From Desulfobacteria bacterium (GTDB lineage Bacteria; Desulfobacterota; Desulfobacteria; Desulfobacterales; C00003060): a stretch of DNA of 7,842 nucleotides. The DNA lies in assembly GCA_030145035.1 (NCBI GenBank), contig JAQYWL010000456.1, forward strand, positions 1-7,842. The letters are read 5' to 3'. Positions 1 to 5,449 of this stretch are shown here, in pieces. Within the stretch, counting starts at the first letter, position 1. Each line of letters begins with the position of its first letter. The position numbers and the translations under genes are program-made. The notes below the pieces were generated by a model. It saw only the letters and a program-made list of their open reading frames with translations, was not told the DNA's origin and did not search any database.

Positions 1-36
1 CTCCCCTGGCGGGAGGGGATAAAGGGGAGGGGGAAC
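1..36. repeat. G-rich intergenic repeat, cut by the window edge
   Basis: C/G-rich stretch in which CTCCCC is followed by two blocks of GGAGGGG-like sequence, so it can fold on itself. It resembles a class of dispersed G-rich intergenic hairpins in environmental bacterial genomes; a similar but not identical hairpin lies at 7059-7103. Its left end may lie outside the window. No coding potential is visible. Confidence 0.4.
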
Positions 37-108
37 AACCCCATAAGCTCTAAGTTATTTTGCAAACGTTCACGGGTTGCATTTATGTCATACGGGGTTG
101 TTTTGAAA

Positions 109-176
109 GATGAACGTCGAACGTCGAATAATGATGTCGCTCCGCTCCTTAAATTATTCCAACGTCGAATGAAAAA
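109..176 (+). repeat. GAACGTCGAACGTCGAA-type repeat, plus-oriented copy
   Basis: Starts with GATGAACGTCGAACGTCGAA at 109-128 and resumes with TCCAACGTCGAATG at 158-171. A second copy in the opposite orientation lies at 371-414. The first 20 bases of the two copies match with only two G/A differences (109-128 against 395-414 reversed). In this copy the repeat is interrupted by 29 bases (129-157) that are absent from the other copy. Translated, such repeats give low-complexity peptides that are not real proteins. Confidence 0.7.
126..159. repeat. Small inverted-repeat insertion inside the 109-176 repeat
   Basis: GAATAAT at 126-132 is the reverse complement of ATTATTC at 153-159, enclosing a GC-rich core with GCTCCGCTCC. 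Compared with the sister repeat at 371-414, bases 129-157 are an extra block, so this looks like a secondary insertion of a tiny palindromic element. Confidence 0.5.
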
Positions 177-201
177 CGAATATCCAATACCGAACATTCA
201 A

Positions 202-249
202 GGTTCAGTGTTCAGGGTTCAGGGTTTTGACACCTGACACCTGACACCT
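202..249. repeat. Two adjacent 7-bp tandem repeats
   Basis: Bases 202-222 are three copies of GTTCAG preceded by G or T (period 7). Bases 229-249 are three exact copies of GACACCT. The two arrays share the same period but not the same sequence. They abut the 3' end of the four-helix-bundle remnant, whose apparent last residues are translated from them. Confidence 0.75.
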
Positions 250-362
250 TTGATAACGAAAATCTTAATTAATTCTTCTGTTTCCTGTAAAATATCATTT
301 AGTAGTTCAGGTTTTTTAATTAGTGGTACACGCTGAATGAGTTTTAACCATCGCTGGGTCTC
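249..362 (-). pseudogene. C-terminal remnant of a four-helix-bundle (S23/IVP-like) protein
   Basis: On the minus strand an open stretch of about 38 codons reads ETQRWLKLIQRVPLI, then KKPELLNDILQETEEL and IKIFVIK. This has the pattern of the last two helices of the four-helix-bundle family first found in 23S rRNA intervening sequences (also related to Avd of diversity-generating retroelements): a W/L-rich helix, a short turn, then a helix with ETEEL and a hydrophobic end. The frame has an ATG at 374 and a TGA at 219-221, but the part before residue 5 and after residue 42 is repeat DNA. About two thirds of the usual 110-130 residue protein is missing. Just upstream, an AGGAGGG (424-430, reversed) stands 10 bases before an ATG at 413 inside the repeat; that frame stops after 12 codons, so the original start may have been there before a deletion. 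Family assignment comes from motif reading only. Confidence 0.55.
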
Positions 363-370
363 CCTTTTTC

Positions 371-414
371 CCATTCAACGTTCGATGTTGGACGTTCGAT
401 GTTCGATGTTCATC
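371..414 (-). repeat. GAACATCGAACATCGAA-type repeat, minus-oriented copy
   Basis: Read on the minus strand it begins GATGAACATCGAACATCGAA (414-395), continues with TCCAACATCGAA, and ends near TGAATGGG. It is the inverted partner of 109-176, so the four-helix-bundle remnant lies between two convergent copies. Confidence 0.7.
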
Positions 415-474
415 TTTTTCAGTCCCTCCTAGGTAAAAACAACTTAGCGCTTATGGAGAGGCCCCCGTGCTCAG

Positions 475-1524
475 TTACCTTCTTCTCCGAAAGGCCATAG
501 CTACTACCAATGAAAAGATTAGGCCTATCAATACCGCAATCTTTCCTTCCAACGTAGGGCCGGCAGAGGTGCTCCTGAGTATCCAGGCATACACCAGGGC
601 TCCACCCACAAGCATACCTAAGGTGGTTATGCCAGCATCTACGTCACCTTCCCCAGCCTTTATCAACTGCCTAAAAGGGCATCCATCAATCAATATGGAG
701 GCAAGGCCTACGAGTGCCATAGCCAAGAAAGTCCATCCATGGCTTAGGTGGGATGCCGGTTGGGCGTTCATCCCCCATCTGAACTGACCCAAAAGGATAC
801 TCAGGATTAGCGCTACTGAGAAGGCAGTTATAACACCGTTCAGTAGAGTCCTCTCCCTGGCCAGGAAAAAATTACGTATCCCTCCGGTGATGCATAGTCC
901 TGATCTTTGGGCAAATGCCCCGATAGCAAGCCCTATCAATAGCGATACAGGTAAAGGGGCGTGCCAGGCTGCAGGTCCTTTTTGCCCTGTCTTAATAAAG
1001 GAGGGGTTGAGTAACAAGAAAAGGAGGAGGAGAAGGGCAAATAGAGGCATAACAAAACCATTTATCTGAGATAGCTGCTTGTCTCGGTCTAATACAAAAC
1101 CCCCTTTGATATATCTAACACCTAACCAAACGCCAAAGATAAGCCCCAGTGTGGCTGCAACCGCAGTCAGGTCACCAGCCGCTAAGCGCAGAAACATCTT
1201 GATGGGACAACCAATAAAAACAGCACAACCTACTATGATAAAAAAGCCCATGATGAATCGAATAACGGGTGCGGAACCTCCTCTTACTCGAAATCGACCA
1301 GTTTGTAAGGCAATAAGAAAAGACCCCAGTACAAACCCTGTGAGCTCCGGCCGTATATAGCTCATGCGAAGATCATTATGGAGTTGCAACGCCCCGGCTA
1401 TATTCTCCACAAAACAGGAGACGCAGATTCCGGAGTTTGCGGGATTACCTAGATAGGCCAGGAGAACACCACCAAGCCCTAACAAAGCTCCGGTTACAAT
1501 GGAAACATCAATCATTCTTAGCAC
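475..1524 (-). CDS. yedE: YedE/YeeE-family membrane transporter (putative selenium or sulfur-species transporter)
   Basis: A 349-residue polytopic inner-membrane protein with roughly ten hydrophobic segments. It has the internal duplication typical of the YeeE/YedE family: NSGICVSCFVEN (30-41) and GCPIKM (105-110) in the first half pair with RSGLCITGGIRN (207-218) and GCPFRQLIKAGEGD (281-294) in the second. The cysteines at 34, 37, 106, 211 and 282 fit the Cys-relay idea known from the thiosulfate transporter TsuA of this family. The long GCPFRQLIKAGEGD..AG motif fits the YedE subgroup tied by co-occurrence to selenium metabolism; the substrate is inferred, not shown. The GTG start at 1524 is preferred over ATG at 1515, because a perfect GGAGGT lies 8 bases upstream of it. 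The usual small TusA/SirA-like partner gene is not seen on either side. The stop is TAA and the gene is complete. Confidence 0.88.
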   Translation of the reverse strand: MLRMIDVSIVTGALLGLGGVLLAYLGNPANSGICVSCFVENIAGALQLHNDLRMSYIRPELTGFVLGSFLIALQTGRFRVRGGSAPVIRFIMGFFIIVGCAVFIGCPIKMFLRLAAGDLTAVAATLGLIFGVWLGVRYIKGGFVLDRDKQLSQINGFVMPLFALLLLLFLLLNPSFIKTGQKGPAAWHAPLPVSLLIGLAIGAFAQRSGLCITGGIRNFFLARERTLLNGVITAFSVALILSILLGQFRWGMNAQPASHLSHGWTFLAMALVGLASILIDGCPFRQLIKAGEGDVDAGITTLGMLVGGALVYAWILRSTSAGPTLEGKIAVLIGLIFSLVVAMAFRRRR

Positions 1525-1532
1525 CTGAACTT

Positions 1533-1538
1533 ACCTCC
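1533..1538 (-). promoter_or_regulatory. Ribosome binding site deciding the yedE start
   Basis: On the minus strand GGAGGT lies 8 bases before GTG at 1524 and 17 bases before the in-frame ATG at 1515, so it supports initiation at the GTG. Confidence 0.7.
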
Positions 1539-1592
1539 GCTACGCTCCGTAAGCCGACTTCGCCAAAGTAGCCTTGGCTACGACGGCTGAAT

Positions 1593-1636
1593 TGGAATGA
1601 TGGAATACTGGAATGATGGAATGATGGAATGATGGG
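1593..1636. repeat. Octamer tandem array TGGAATGA (five units)
   Basis: Period-8 array: TGGAATGA at 1593, TGGAATAC at 1601, then TGGAATGA at 1609, 1617 and 1625, ending in TGGG. An inverted array of the same type lies at 1763-1794, so the two can pair as arms of a long stem. An 81-codon open frame on the minus strand (1785-1540) exists only because of these arrays; it translates into low-complexity W/N/H/S-rich peptide and is not a gene. Confidence 0.85.
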
Positions 1637-1640
1637 TCAA

Positions 1641-1712
1641 CCCGCCTGCCTCGCCTGAGCCCGCCTGCCAATGCGAGGCAGGATTGGGCAGGCGAGAGCG
1701 ATGGCGGGCAGG
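1641..1712. repeat. GC-rich CCCGCCTGCC repeat with internal inverted arms
   Basis: CCCGCCTGCC occurs twice (1641-1650 and 1660-1669). CCTGCCTCGC at 1645-1654 is the exact reverse complement of GCGAGGCAGG at 1673-1682, and GGCGGGCAGG closes the block at 1703-1712. It sits between the two inverted octamer arrays, so the whole 1593-1794 block is nested. Similar GCCTGCC/GGCAGGC elements are widespread intergenic repeats in environmental genomes. The rest of the 1525-1863 spacer holds short palindromic words such as AGTAGCCTTGGCTACG near 1567 and no gene. Confidence 0.75.
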
Positions 1713-1762
1713 AAGGAATGAAAGCAATCAGAAAATGATTTGTTCCGCTTCTTATCCCCAAT

Positions 1763-1794
1763 ATTCCATTATTCCACCATTCCATTATTCCGTG
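1763..1794. repeat. Inverted octamer array ATTCCATT (four units)
   Basis: Units ATTCCATT, ATTCCACC, ATTCCATT and ATTCCGTG at 1763, 1771, 1779 and 1787. These are the complement-strand form of the TGGAAT-based array at 1593-1636, making the pair an imperfect long inverted repeat around the GC-rich core. Confidence 0.8.
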
Positions 1795-1863
1795 ATCGAA
1801 CTAGAAATGGCGCCAATAGATACCTACAATTTCAATAGGTTGCAGCATTTCTGAGATGTTTAA

Positions 1864-2403
1864 TTACTCGCATCCTCCAGCTAATCTGCTCTGAAGATAG
1901 TAGACATCTTTTAAAGCTTTCCTAATCTCCCTGTCTTTGGGCTTTAATGCCTTTTCTCGCCCAAGCTTCTGCCTGCCTTCTGTGACCAGTTCCTTAATTT
2001 TATCCCCGATGAACAGGGGCGTCCTTTCATCCACGTAGTCGGGCTCCATCTCCACCGCTCGGCGATAGTTATGTATGCTATCTGCCAATTCTCCCTGTTC
2101 AAGATATAACTGCGCCAGATATACATAAGACAGAGACTTTTCAGGATACCTTTTCATAATATCTTTTAACTTGGCCATAGCTTTGGTATGAAGCCCTTGT
2201 TTCTTATAGGAAATGACCTCCTGGTATAACTTTTTGTCTATCTCCATTTGTAAGATGTAAGAACCCTTTTCCTCCTTGGCTACCACACCGGGATTCTCTT
2301 GCCGCCTTTTCACGATTTCCTGATTTGCTAACATACCTATGGTTATCAGGGTGAGTCCTGCTATGGAAGCTATGCTTAATTTGTCCAGCCAGTCCATATG
2401 CAC
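1864..2403 (-). CDS. Membrane-anchored tetratricopeptide repeat (TPR) protein
   Basis: A 179-residue protein (177 if translation begins at the ATG at 2397; the upstream GTG at 2403 has no better ribosome binding site). Residues 9-27 form one hydrophobic segment (LSIASIAGLTLITIGMLAN) followed by KRR, which predicts an N-terminal signal anchor. A charged linker to about residue 55 leads to roughly two TPR units (about 57-90 and 91-124). The canonical pattern is clear in SYVYLAQLYLEQGELADSI (91-109) followed by the RRAVEMEPD segment. The tail after 130 is lysine/arginine rich and helical, ending YLQSRLAGGCE. TPR units bind other proteins, so a scaffold role at the membrane is reasonable, but no specific function can be read. 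It lies upstream of yedE in the same direction, with 339 bases of repeat DNA between them, so co-transcription is uncertain. Sequence upstream of the start is a palindromic repeat with no clear Shine-Dalgarno motif. Confidence 0.85.
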   Translation of the reverse strand: MHMDWLDKLSIASIAGLTLITIGMLANQEIVKRRQENPGVVAKEEKGSYILQMEIDKKLYQEVISYKKQGLHTKAMAKLKDIMKRYPEKSLSYVYLAQLYLEQGELADSIHNYRRAVEMEPDYVDERTPLFIGDKIKELVTEGRQKLGREKALKPKDREIRKALKDVYYLQSRLAGGCE

Positions 2404-2406
2404 TTA

Positions 2407-2456
2407 GGGGCTTCGCCCCAATTGGCCTCCGGCCCGTAAGGCCTACGCCCCGGAGG
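2407..2456. repeat. Two short GC-rich hairpins upstream of the TPR gene
   Basis: GGGGCTTCGCCCC at 2407-2419 is a perfect 5-bp stem with a CTTCG-type loop. CCTCCGG at 2426-2432 pairs with CCGGAGG at 2450-2456 around an inner GGCC..GGCC. The first hairpin ends 4-10 bases from the two possible TPR starts, so in that transcript it could hinder or set translation initiation. Both look like members of dispersed intergenic palindrome families. Confidence 0.6.
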
Positions 2457-2477
2457 GAGTACTGGAGTGATGGGCAT

Positions 2478-2530
2478 GGTTGTTATTTGTTAATCGTTAA
2501 TTGTTATTCGAATAACTAATAACTAACTAC
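2478..2530. repeat. AT-rich palindromic intergenic sequence
   Basis: Composed of GTTATT/AATAAC words in both orientations; GTTATTCGAATAAC at 2503-2516 is a perfect 14-bp palindrome. No gene or confident promoter is visible. Confidence 0.5.
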
Positions 2531-2532
2531 AC

Positions 2533-2671
2533 AGTCCAAAGTTCTGTCATTCCTGCGGAAGCAGGAATCCATAACCCCTTGATTTTCCTGGATTCCCGCT
2601 TTCGCGGGAATGACGGTTCAGACAATATGATATTTGTTTAAAATTCATGGAGTTAGGAAGAACTTTGGACT
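2533..2671. repeat. Outer 13-bp inverted repeat enclosing an inner element
   Basis: AGTCCAAAGTTCT at 2533-2545 is the exact reverse complement of AGAACTTTGGACT at 2659-2671. The left arm directly abuts the inner 69-bp element (2546-2614); the right arm is separated from it by 44 bases. The pair may be the ends of a small non-autonomous element into or beside which the inner one inserted. The right arm ends 27 bases before the kdnB start codon. Confidence 0.7.
2546..2614. mobile_element. 69-bp MITE-like inverted-repeat element (GTCATTCC type)
   Basis: Terminal inverted repeats of 26 bp (2546-2571 and 2589-2614) beginning GTCATTCC match with three mismatches around a 17-bp centre. Each arm is also a small hairpin by itself: CCTGC-GGAA-GCAGG on the left and CCCGC-TTTC-GCGGG on the right. 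Two of the three differences between arms keep each small hairpin paired (T:A on one side, C:G on the other). Elements of the GTCATTCCCGC..GCGGGAATGAC type are abundant non-coding repeats in several bacterial groups. No transposase is encoded here. Confidence 0.75.
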
Positions 2672-2686
2672 CTCAAGTAATTAGCT

Positions 2687-2691
2687 AAGGA
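2687..2691 (+). promoter_or_regulatory. Ribosome binding site of kdnB
   Basis: AAGGA lies 7 bases before ATG at 2699, supporting that start. Confidence 0.6.
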
Positions 2692-2698
2692 TGATAAT

Positions 2699-3766
2699 AT
2701 GTTTCGGAATTTCAAAATGATTTCCCGAGTTGTTTTCGGCAGGGGCTGTTTTGACCAGCTTGATGATATCCTTGCTGAAAAACGGAAAGATACTGGTTCT
2801 TTCATGGTCTTTCTGGTGGATGATGTTTTTTCTGCAAGCAGTTTAAGAGACAGGGTGCCAGTAAAAAGCCGGGATCTGCTCATATTGGTCAATGTGGATG
2901 AGGAACCAAAAACAGCATACGTTGACGACCTGACACATAATGTCAGGGATTTTTCAAATCGTTTGCCCGACGGCGTAATAGGGATAGGTGGCGGGAGCAC
3001 CATGGATCTTGCCAAGGCGATATCCCTTATGCTCACAAACCCTGGTTCTTCTGCAGACTACCAGGGGTGGGACCTGATCAAAAATCCCGCGGTCTATCAC
3101 GTTGGTATCCCTACCCTTTCAGGGACCGGAGCCGAGGTGTCCCGCACAACAGTACTTTCCGGCCCTGAAAAGAAACTTGGCATAAATTCCGACCATACGG
3201 TGTTTGACCAGATCGTACTCGATCCGGAACTGATTTCCGGAGCACCTGCAAATCAGCGTTTCTATACGGGAATGGACTGCTATATACATTGTGTAGAATC
3301 CTTAAACGGTAAGTATCTCAATGCTTTCAGCAAGTCATACGGAGAAAAGGCTATTGAACTTTGCAGGGAGGTCTTCCTGGACGGCGGTCCGAATAGCGAC
3401 GACAAGCTGATGATGGCCTCATATTTCGGAGGCATGAGTATAGCCTATTCACAGGTTGGAGTATGTCATGCCCTTTCATATGGTCTTTCCTTTGTTCTGG
3501 GGGTTCACCACGGAATTGGCAACTGCATAGCTTTCGACTACCTGGATGAATACTATCCGGAGGGGGTTCGCGAATTCCGCCGAATGATGAAAAAACAGGG
3601 CATAGAACTCCCCAGAAACCTGGTGGCCGATACTGACAACGACAAACTGGAAAAAATGATTGATGTTGCCCTTGTCCTTGAACCGCTTTGGGAAAACGCC
3701 CTCGGCTCTGATTGGAAAAGAATAATGACAAGAGACAGGATAAAAGAACTATATCAAAGGATGTAA
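2699..3766 (+). CDS. kdnB: Kdo 8-oxidase KdnB (iron-dependent alcohol dehydrogenase family)
   Basis: A 355-residue cytoplasmic protein of the iron-containing alcohol dehydrogenase fold. The N-terminal nucleotide-binding half shows GIGGGSTMDLAKA (95-107) and the PTLSGTGAEVSRT segment (138-150), both standard for the family. The metal-binding half has Asp193 and His197 in GMDCYIHCVES, His257 in CHALSYG and His270/271 in VHHGIGNC, giving the usual D-H-H-H ligand set, so the enzyme looks intact. The start MFRNFKMISRVVFGRGCFDQL, the length and the location just before a Kdo transferase point to KdnB, which oxidises C8 of 3-deoxy-D-manno-octulosonate so that the aminotransferase KdnA can form 8-amino-Kdo (pathway known from Shewanella oneidensis). 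Its partner kdnA should follow but only a tail-like remnant is present (3767-3889). Assignment rests on family pattern and context; another alcohol dehydrogenase activity cannot be excluded. It is the first gene of the plus-strand LPS cluster. Confidence 0.82.
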   Translation: MFRNFKMISRVVFGRGCFDQLDDILAEKRKDTGSFMVFLVDDVFSASSLRDRVPVKSRDLLILVNVDEEPKTAYVDDLTHNVRDFSNRLPDGVIGIGGGSTMDLAKAISLMLTNPGSSADYQGWDLIKNPAVYHVGIPTLSGTGAEVSRTTVLSGPEKKLGINSDHTVFDQIVLDPELISGAPANQRFYTGMDCYIHCVESLNGKYLNAFSKSYGEKAIELCREVFLDGGPNSDDKLMMASYFGGMSIAYSQVGVCHALSYGLSFVLGVHHGIGNCIAFDYLDEYYPEGVREFRRMMKKQGIELPRNLVADTDNDKLEKMIDVALVLEPLWENALGSDWKRIMTRDRIKELYQRM

Positions 3767-3889
3767 TTCAGATCACATACGATCCCTTTCTTTTGTCTCG
3801 CATATAGTGTAACGAACGCCCTGCCAACAGGACTCAGTCTGTCGTATCTGGACAAGCTCACCGAGGATGTTGAAAAAGCGCCAAGATAA
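3767..3889 (+). pseudogene. kdnA: Remnant of an aminotransferase C-terminus (probable kdnA tail)
   Basis: Directly after the kdnB stop, in the same frame, 40 codons stay open to a TAA at 3887-3889. The last 23 residues read ALPTGLSLSYLDKLTEDVEKAPR (3818-3886, split here as ALPTGLSLSYLD and KLTEDVEKAPR). This resembles the end of DegT/DnrJ/EryC1-type PLP aminotransferases: a leucine-rich LPxGLxLS strand followed by a D/E-rich final helix. KdnA belongs to that superfamily and is expected between kdnB and waaA. A normal KdnA is near 390 residues, so more than 85 percent is missing, including the PLP-binding lysine. There is no start codon or ribosome binding site. The waaA ATG at 3894 follows this stop by four bases, the spacing of translationally coupled operon genes, suggesting the tail keeps its ancestral place relative to waaA. 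Identification is by eye on a short stretch. Confidence 0.5.
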
Positions 3890-3893
3890 GACC

Positions 3894-5198
3894 ATGAGGA
3901 TACTTTATGGCCCATATACGATCCTAACTGGCGGTCTGTTCATGTTTCTTTTTCCTGCCTTTTGGATCTATACGCGTATGACGGGACGATATGGCCAACA
4001 TCTTAAAGAACGTTTGGGATTTGTGCCCCTCAAAGCGGTTAAAGGCCTTTCAGGGTCGCCCCGGATCTGGATTCATGCTGTGTCTTTGGGAGAAGTCAAG
4101 GTGGCGGCTTCCATAATCGAGGCCTTAAGGCGTATAATACCAAGCTGTTCATTCATACTTTCAACGATCACCGAACATGGCCGGAAACTGGCAAGGGAAA
4201 CCTTCGAAGATGAGATTCCCGTGGTTTACGCGCCTATCGATTTTGTGGGTTCAGTACGCAAGGCACTTTCCATCGTGCGTCCCGATGTCATAGTTTTTCT
4301 TGAAACTGAAATCTGGCCCGCATGGCTTTTCGAGGCGCGCCGCATGGGCATCAAAACCGCCTTGATTAACGGTCGAATCTCTGTGAGATCCATTGGAGGA
4401 TATCTCAAGCTACGCCCGTTTTTTTGTGAGGTCTTGAAAAATTTCGATGTCTTCAGCATGATCTTGGAAGAAGATGCTGGTCGCATCAGAGCCATGGGCG
4501 CGGATCCCCAAAAAATCGAAATAAACGGCAATGCCAAATATGATTTGTTAGGGAGTATTGCGGACCCGGCCATGGAAACAGACGTCCGCCGGATATTTAA
4601 CCTCAATACCAACCAGAGGGTCTTTGTTGCCGGCAGCACCCGCGAGGGCGAGGAGACGATGGTCCTGGATGCATATGAAAGAATTCTTAGAGAATTTCCG
4701 GATACCATTCTTATCATTGCACCCAGGCATATTGAGAGAACACCTGTAATCGGATCACTGGTTGAAAGGCACGGCTTCAGATATCAACTCCAGACCGACC
4801 TTGACAAGGGTAAAGCAAAGCGCACTGAGCAGGTCGTCATTATCAACACGTTTGGTGAGCTTTCCAGGGTTTACAGTGTTGGAACTATCGTATTTTGCGG
4901 CGCCAGCCTCGTCCCGCTGGGAGGGCAGAATCCCTTGGAGCCAGCCGTTTGGGGAAAGGTCGTTTTTTACGGGCCTTTTATGGATGACTTTTTAGACGCC
5001 AGAGCCCTGTTGGAAGAAGTAGGGGCGGGGGTGCCGGTTTCCGGTCCCGAGGTGCTGGCTGAAAAGGCGATCTGGTTTCTTGGTCATCCGGAGGCATTGG
5101 AAAGGTGTGGTGACCGTGCCCGGGAGGCGGCCCTAAGAAATCAGGGGGCTGCGGGAAAACACGCTCAAGTGATAAAATCGCTTTGCGATTTTATGTAA
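3894..5198 (+). CDS. waaA: 3-deoxy-D-manno-octulosonic acid transferase WaaA (KdtA, GT30)
   Basis: A 434-residue inner-membrane-associated GT-B glycosyltransferase that moves Kdo (or 8-amino-Kdo) from its CMP form to lipid A precursor. Residue numbers are from the ATG at 3894. An N-terminal hydrophobic anchor (about 9-26) is followed by RYGQHLKERLGF. IHAVSLGEV (60-68) contains the catalytic glutamate (Glu67). LETEIWPAW (136-144), NGRIS (159-163) and GNAKYD (212-217) complete the acceptor half. The donor half has GSTREGEE (247-254), APRHIERT (276-283) and GGQNPLEPA (343-351). All family motifs are present and the length is normal. An upstream in-frame ATG at 3867 would overlap the kdnA-like remnant, so the start four bases after that remnant's stop is preferred. 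The last roughly ten codons (QVIKSLCDFM) and the TAA lie inside a dispersed palindromic repeat (5165-5250), so the native C-terminus seems to have been replaced. Confidence 0.95.
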   Translation: MRILYGPYTILTGGLFMFLFPAFWIYTRMTGRYGQHLKERLGFVPLKAVKGLSGSPRIWIHAVSLGEVKVAASIIEALRRIIPSCSFILSTITEHGRKLARETFEDEIPVVYAPIDFVGSVRKALSIVRPDVIVFLETEIWPAWLFEARRMGIKTALINGRISVRSIGGYLKLRPFFCEVLKNFDVFSMILEEDAGRIRAMGADPQKIEINGNAKYDLLGSIADPAMETDVRRIFNLNTNQRVFVAGSTREGEETMVLDAYERILREFPDTILIIAPRHIERTPVIGSLVERHGFRYQLQTDLDKGKAKRTEQVVIINTFGELSRVYSVGTIVFCGASLVPLGGQNPLEPAVWGKVVFYGPFMDDFLDARALLEEVGAGVPVSGPEVLAEKAIWFLGHPEALERCGDRAREAALRNQGAAGKHAQVIKSLCDFM

Positions 5199-5250
5199 CG
5201 CGACTTCGCCGCTCCAAAAAAGGAAAAAATTCCTATACTATCAAGTGATA
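5165..5250. repeat. Palindromic repeat, copy A, covering the waaA 3' end
   Basis: About 80 bp shared with copy B at 6976-7053. It contains three successive palindromes: ATAAAATCGC-TTT-GCGATTTTAT (5172-5194), a GCGAC..GCCGC element (5200-5212) and a GGAA..TTCC element (5222-5233). TATGTAA in it supplies the waaA stop. The copy is bracketed by an exact 10-bp direct repeat TCAAGTGATA (5165-5174 and 5241-5250). Relative to copy B it has three extra A residues in the A-rich part. The hairpins just at and after the stop could act on the mRNA 3' end, though there is no T-run of a classical terminator. Confidence 0.85.
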
Positions 5251-5449
5251 GAGCGGCTGCTGAAAGGCAAGTGTTCATCAGACACCTTTTGACGGGGGTA
5301 TTGTCGTTATTCATCGATTGGGGAAACATTCTCGTTCCGCCACCCGGCTATCGCCTTCCTGGGCTCTTTCGCCTTTCCACCTTGACGAACAGTCGAATTT
5401 ACATTAGACAATCAATGGCTTAAACTCTTTCTTGTGTGGTGAATGTCCG
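5251..5449 (+). other. Intergenic spacer with no confident gene
   Basis: Between the repeat and the GT39 gene. The waaA reading frame happens to be open beyond its stop down to a TAA at 5421-5423; from a GTG at 5271 this would give 50 residues starting MFIRHLLTGVLSLFIDWG. The peptide is partly hydrophobic and contains PPPGYRLPG, but I recognise no family and the only purine-rich motif (AAAGG) is too close to the GTG. It may be a remnant of a lost gene. No confident promoter was found. Confidence 0.3.

Noticed and set aside
202..249. Short direct repeats considered as a CRISPR array
   Set aside because: Units are only 7 bp, directly adjacent and without spacers; no cas gene is nearby.
467..1360. 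Plus-strand open frames opposite yedE
   Set aside because: They are antisense shadows of a clear membrane-protein gene and show no recognisable domains.
1540..1785. 81-codon minus-strand open frame
   Set aside because: It is made entirely of the octamer arrays and the GC-rich repeat and translates to low-complexity W/N/H/S-rich sequence with no family signature.
3867..3893. Upstream ATG at 3867 as the waaA start
   Set aside because: It would overlap the kdnA-like remnant, and the GAGG upstream is only about four bases away. The ATG at 3894 matches the usual WaaA beginning and follows the remnant's stop by four bases.
5172..5235. Repeat copy A considered as a dedicated intrinsic terminator of waaA
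   Set aside because: The hairpins lack a following T-run, the first one includes coding sequence and the stop, and the same repeat recurs at 6976-7053. A dispersed element is the better explanation, though it may still affect the mRNA 3' end.
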